Assembly: GCA_003049485.1 (NCBI GenBank)
Contig: PYST01000634.1
Span: 1-11,069, forward strand
Direction: 5' to 3'
Source: Ophioceras dolichostomum
Lineage: Eukaryota > Ascomycota > Sordariomycetes > Magnaporthales > Ophioceraceae
DNA: 11,069 bases
Positions within the stretch are counted from its first letter, which is position 1. The number at the start of each line of letters is the position of its first letter. Shown one piece after another: positions 8,052 through 11,069 of this stretch. The position numbers and the translations under genes were made by a program. The notes beneath the pieces are model-generated. The model was not told the DNA's origin, made no database searches, and saw nothing but the letters and a program-made list of their open reading frames with translations.

Positions 8052-8689
8052 CGTGAGCAGCAGCAGCAGCAGCCGCTCGGGCCGAGATATTTCTGAATGT
8101 CTGGTGTCGAATGTGGTGCGAGGCTTGCATTCGCAGGAAGACGCCGCAATGTGCTTCCGTCTTGTTCGGTGGCGAGAGGTAGAGGAAGAACGCGAATAGA
8201 GGGAAGAACAAGAGAGTGAAAAAATTGTTGTTGCAGGTGGTACGAACTGCCGATCTCGGTCGAGTTGATGGCCCGACAGTATCAAACCTTGCAGTTGTGC
8301 GTTGTGTGCAAGTGCAAGTGCAAGAAGGGAAGGAACAGAAGAGAGGAGTAACTGCCTCGAAGCACGCCCAATAACGCGTTGAATTGCTGAGTCCCCGGCA
8401 ACCGCGTCGTCCCGGTACAGAAGATTTTCAACCCGTCTCCCTTCCATCTGATATCAACCACTGTCGACGCTAGGAAATGACTGAAGGGGTATCACATGCG
8501 AAAACCGCAAAAGTTCCAAGTGAAGGAAGACAGGTCCAAGGCAGAAACAAAGGCAGAAACAAGGAAGGTTTAGTGCTTGCTCATTGTCACTGACAATAGC
8601 AGTCGCTGCCTCTAGATAACAAAGCCAAGTACAGAAGCACAACAGACAGCGACCCACCACAACGCAAGTAAAACACAGGAATCTTTTTT
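8052..8689 (-). promoter_or_regulatory. Leader/promoter region of the coiled-coil gene and 3' flank of the helicase gene
   Basis: Read on the minus strand, 8171-8224 is a pyrimidine tract (C/T nearly throughout), as is common around transcription starts in filamentous fungi. This supports treating 8052 to about 8230 as 5' UTR. The frame of the downstream gene nevertheless stays open up to an ATG at 8447, giving a 132-codon extension whose Ser/Arg/Leu-rich composition looks like translated UTR. Short repeats: three GTGCAA units at 8306-8323 and two 12-base copies of AAGGCAGAAACA at 8538-8561. No TATA box is clear. Confidence 0.5.
8056..8073. repeat. AGC trinucleotide repeat (six units)
   Basis: Six perfect AGC units on the plus strand (GCT/CTG on the transcribed strand), ending four bases before the chosen ATG of the coiled-coil gene. 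If translation started further upstream they would encode a Leu run; with the chosen start they lie in the 5' UTR. Confidence 0.9.
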
Positions 8690-10786
8690 TCAGTTTGCGA
8701 CCGGCCCGACCGAAACAACCTCACGAAGCCTGCGTTCCTTCCCCTGCTCTACGGCGAGAGCCTGTCTCTCCCTGCGCCGTCGACCCGCCTCCAAGTCAGC
8801 GAACCGCCCGCGGGCACCGTGCTTGAGCTTCGTGATCATGTCGGCCGCCTTGCCCTTCGTGATGTCGTCGAAAGTGAGAGGCTCCTGCTTGCCCCTCAGC
8901 TTGTTCAAAAAATCGAGCTGGCCTTGAGTCGGCGGCCCATTGCGCCACCTCTGGCGTCTCGAGATAAACATGAACGGGAATATCTCTTCCGCGTACTTGT
9001 CGCAGCCGTGAACCGCATCGGGGAAAGTCGCCGCCTGGAGGATCTCCCGGGGAACCGCAAAGGGAGACTTGGCGATGCCAGCTGGCAAGGCGCGGACCTC
9101 CACGGCCCGCCAGCATGGTTCGTCCTCATCTGCGTCGGAGATCTTCTCGATGCGAATGTAAGTCCCCGTGGGCCCGGAGAGAATGTATCGATCTCGGCCA
9201 ACCTGTACCCAGGCGAAATGGCTGATCGAGCGGATATGCTGCTCCCCAGAAGTATCCGCAATCAAGTCGAACACGGAGTCGTAGTCCGTGAAGGTCACCC
9301 CTCCTGCCAGCGTAGGCTCTTTGCTCTTAGGCGCAACGCTACCGGCCTGAGCGTTTCTCACGTCCTCGGCCTCCTTCTGGTCTTTCAAATCCTTGAGATC
9401 GTCCACCGAGGCGTTTTCCACAAGTGATCCGGGATCCAAGCCGAACAGCGTCGGCGTCGTGACGATGCCGGTTTCGAGGCTGGAAACCATGTCAATAATG
9501 TGGCAGTTTACCTTGCCTGGATGGAGCCTCATCCCGCGCCCAATCATCTGGACCAGAAGATTGCGCGATCTCGTTGGTCTCGCGAGGATGACGCAGTCGA
9601 TATTGGGGATGTCGGTCCCTTCGGTGAAGACACCACAGTTGACCAGTACCGGGAACTCCCCACTCTTGAAAGCTTCTAGCCGCTCGCTCCTCTCTACCTT
9701 GGGGGTGTCTCCGGTGACAAACCGTGCGTCAATACCGTATTGACGGAACTTCTGTGTCAGCCCAGCGACATGCGCAAGATCCACACAGAAAACCAACGTT
9801 GACTTCCTCCCGTTTCGCTTGGCGAGCCAACTCCTGACGGTGATCTCATTGACCTTCTCGGTGTTGACCACTCGGGACAACTCCGACGGCTGGAAGTCGC
9901 CATTGACGCCGGACTTCACCCTTGAGAGATCGGCAGCGGATTCAACTGTGGTGAAAATCACATCGGAAAGCCACTTATCGCCAATCATGTCGATGTAGTC
10001 CTTGTGGTACACGATCTCATCGATGGCCGCCCCGAGCCTGAGGCCGTCGAACCGCGAGAAGGTAGCCGAGACCCCGACTAGGTGCGGCGAGTCCTGCTGT
10101 TTGGAAGCGAGGCCGAAGTGGGCGAGAGCCCGCATGTATCCGGGGGCAATGATGTGGTGAGCTTCGTCGACCAGCACCAGTTTGAACAGCTTGGGGTCAA
10201 ACTTGTCGAGGCGGTCACCGGATGTGATGCTCTGCACACTAGCAACAGTAATGTCCGCCGTCCCTGTTGCATGCAACGTGCCCATCTCCACCTCCACGGT
10301 TTTGTTGGGATAGGCATTGGTGCAGTGCCGAGCCGCCTGCTCGACAAGCTCTCGCCGATGAGCCATCACCAGCGTTTGCCTTCCAGTTTTTGACACAGGT
10401 GCCACTCGGTCTATCAGTTGAGTGAAGATGACCTTAGATGCGAACCGTCAGTACCCACGGCAGCAACATAAAGTAGGTCAAGAAGGGTAGCCGAGGCACC
10501 CTCATGTCCCATTTGCAAGGTTCACAGCGCAATACACTGAGAGAATCACTGATGAATGATCACTTACTGTCTTTCCGCTACCAGTGGCTAGAGATATGCC
10601 CAGCCTCTTATGTCCATTCTTTAGGGACGACAAGACGGACTGAATGCACTCCTCCTGATAGTCGCGCAAGCGGATTTTAAGGTGGTCTCCGACACCTCGG
10701 GCCAACAATGTTGTGAAGATAGAAAAGCATCGTGCGCCACGTGTGAAACGGAGAGGCAGTCGTGCTCTCGTCGTATATTTAAGCAT
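8690..10786 (-). CDS. IRC3: Mitochondrial DEAD/DEAH-box (SF2) helicase, Irc3-like, two exons (653 aa)
   Basis: ATP-dependent superfamily 2 helicase of the fungal Irc3 type. The yeast family member acts in mitochondria as a branch-migrating DNA helicase that helps maintain mtDNA. Exons 10786-10568 and 10432-8690 give 653 residues, close to the usual length. The N-terminus (MLKYTTRARLPLRFTRGARCFS) is basic with no acidic residue before D34, fitting a mitochondrial presequence. Motifs in order: Q-motif-like RLRDYQEECI near 39-48, Walker A ATGSGKT 67-73, motif Ia AHRREL near 97, Walker B DEAH 162-165, motif III SAT 195-197, motif V TEGTDIP 343-349, and motif VI QMIGRGMRLHPG 368-379 with its arginine finger. 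A C-terminal extension of about 250 residues, ending in a basic helix, matches the family layout. All catalytic motifs are intact. The symbol is by homology to the yeast protein. Confidence 0.92.
10433..10567 (-). other. Intron of the Irc3-like helicase gene
   Basis: 135 nt, phase 0, donor GTAAGT, TACTGAC branch site about 20 nt before the acceptor CTAAG. It follows directly after the Thr of Walker A (GSGKT) and continues as VIFTQLIDRVAP, the normal order in SF2 helicases. Unspliced RNA would hit a stop soon after Walker A. Confidence 0.93.
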
Positions 10787-11069
10787 GGCATATCCTTAGG
10801 TCGATGGAATGTTCAGTTCGCTTTAGTCTAGATACCCGGCCGGTTATCGTTGGATTTCGTGTCGAGATTTTAAAGCGACAGCGAGAAATTTCATGCCGGC
10901 ACCCAGTCAATTTAACTTAAACATCAAGTTGATAAGTCGTGACGCCGACACACACCGTGACAGCCCCGCTGAAGGTCTGCAAAAAGAGAATTGCTATTGA
11001 CGCATTAAAACCCCACAATTAGGGGCGCATTGGTTAGGCAGGGAGGTCCACAGAAGTACCACCAAAAAA
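10787..11069 (-). promoter_or_regulatory. Upstream region of the Irc3-like helicase gene
   Basis: The 283 bases upstream of the helicase ATG contain no supported gene. On the minus strand a CCAAT pentamer occurs at 11033-11029, about 245 bases before the ATG. CCAAT boxes bound by the HAP/CBC complex are frequent in promoters of fungal mitochondrial-function genes, but a five-base match is weak evidence. An eight-base palindrome CCGGCCGG lies at 10836-10843, about 50 bases upstream of the ATG. The region is more AT-rich than the coding sequence. Confidence 0.4.

Noticed and set aside
8819..9427. A 202-codon plus-strand frame opposite the helicase C-terminus
   Set aside because: It is antisense to an intact, well-recognised helicase coding frame and has no domain of its own.
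11020..11045. TTGGTTAGGCA string resembling a tRNA D-arm
   Set aside because: No matching acceptor, anticodon or T-arm can be placed around it before the window ends.
1..11069. Biosynthetic cluster, transposon, viral or defence-system content
   Set aside because: None of the four genes carries such domains; there are no terminal repeats, transposase or polymerase motifs, and the genes look like unrelated housekeeping loci.

Overview
The window looks like nuclear DNA of a filamentous ascomycete (Pezizomycotina, probably Sordariomycetes). Evidence: four widely spaced protein genes with long GC-rich reading frames; short introns (111-165 nt) with GTAAGT/GTGAGT/GTATGC donors and CTGAC/CTAAC-type branch sites; pyrimidine-rich leaders; and an F-box protein whose style I recognise from that group. 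No rRNA, tRNA, transposon, CRISPR array or prokaryotic signal was found.

Layout, left to right. (1) Bases 3-536, plus strand: the C-terminal end of a JmjC-domain oxygenase of the JMJD5/KDM8 type, cut by the window edge, with a long acidic insertion inside the catalytic fold. (2) Bases 537-1394: a convergent intergenic region with a dense G-run array (1306-1358). (3) Bases 5098-1395, minus strand: a four-exon gene for an F-box/LRR-like protein of about 1,099 residues, with a central coiled coil and long low-complexity segments. (4) Bases 5099-6455: an intergenic region of about 1.35 kb with a nested inverted repeat. (5) Bases 8051-6456, minus strand: a single-exon gene for an unrecognised coiled-coil protein with a C-terminal Cys/His cluster, preceded by a long leader that is also open in frame. 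(6) Bases 10786-8690, minus strand: a two-exon gene for a mitochondrial DEAD/DEAH-family helicase of the Irc3 type, with a basic presequence. (7) Bases 10787-11069: its upstream region, with a CCAAT pentamer.

The genes look like independent housekeeping loci, not a functional cluster: a protein hydroxylase or demethylase, a probable SCF ubiquitin-ligase adaptor, an unknown protein and a mitochondrial DNA helicase share no evident pathway. I found no convincing novel system. The points most worth checking are the acidic insertion in the JmjC fold, the G-quadruplex-type array between two convergent genes, a pair of in-frame alternative 3' splice sites in the F-box gene, and the unknown protein with its in-frame open leader.
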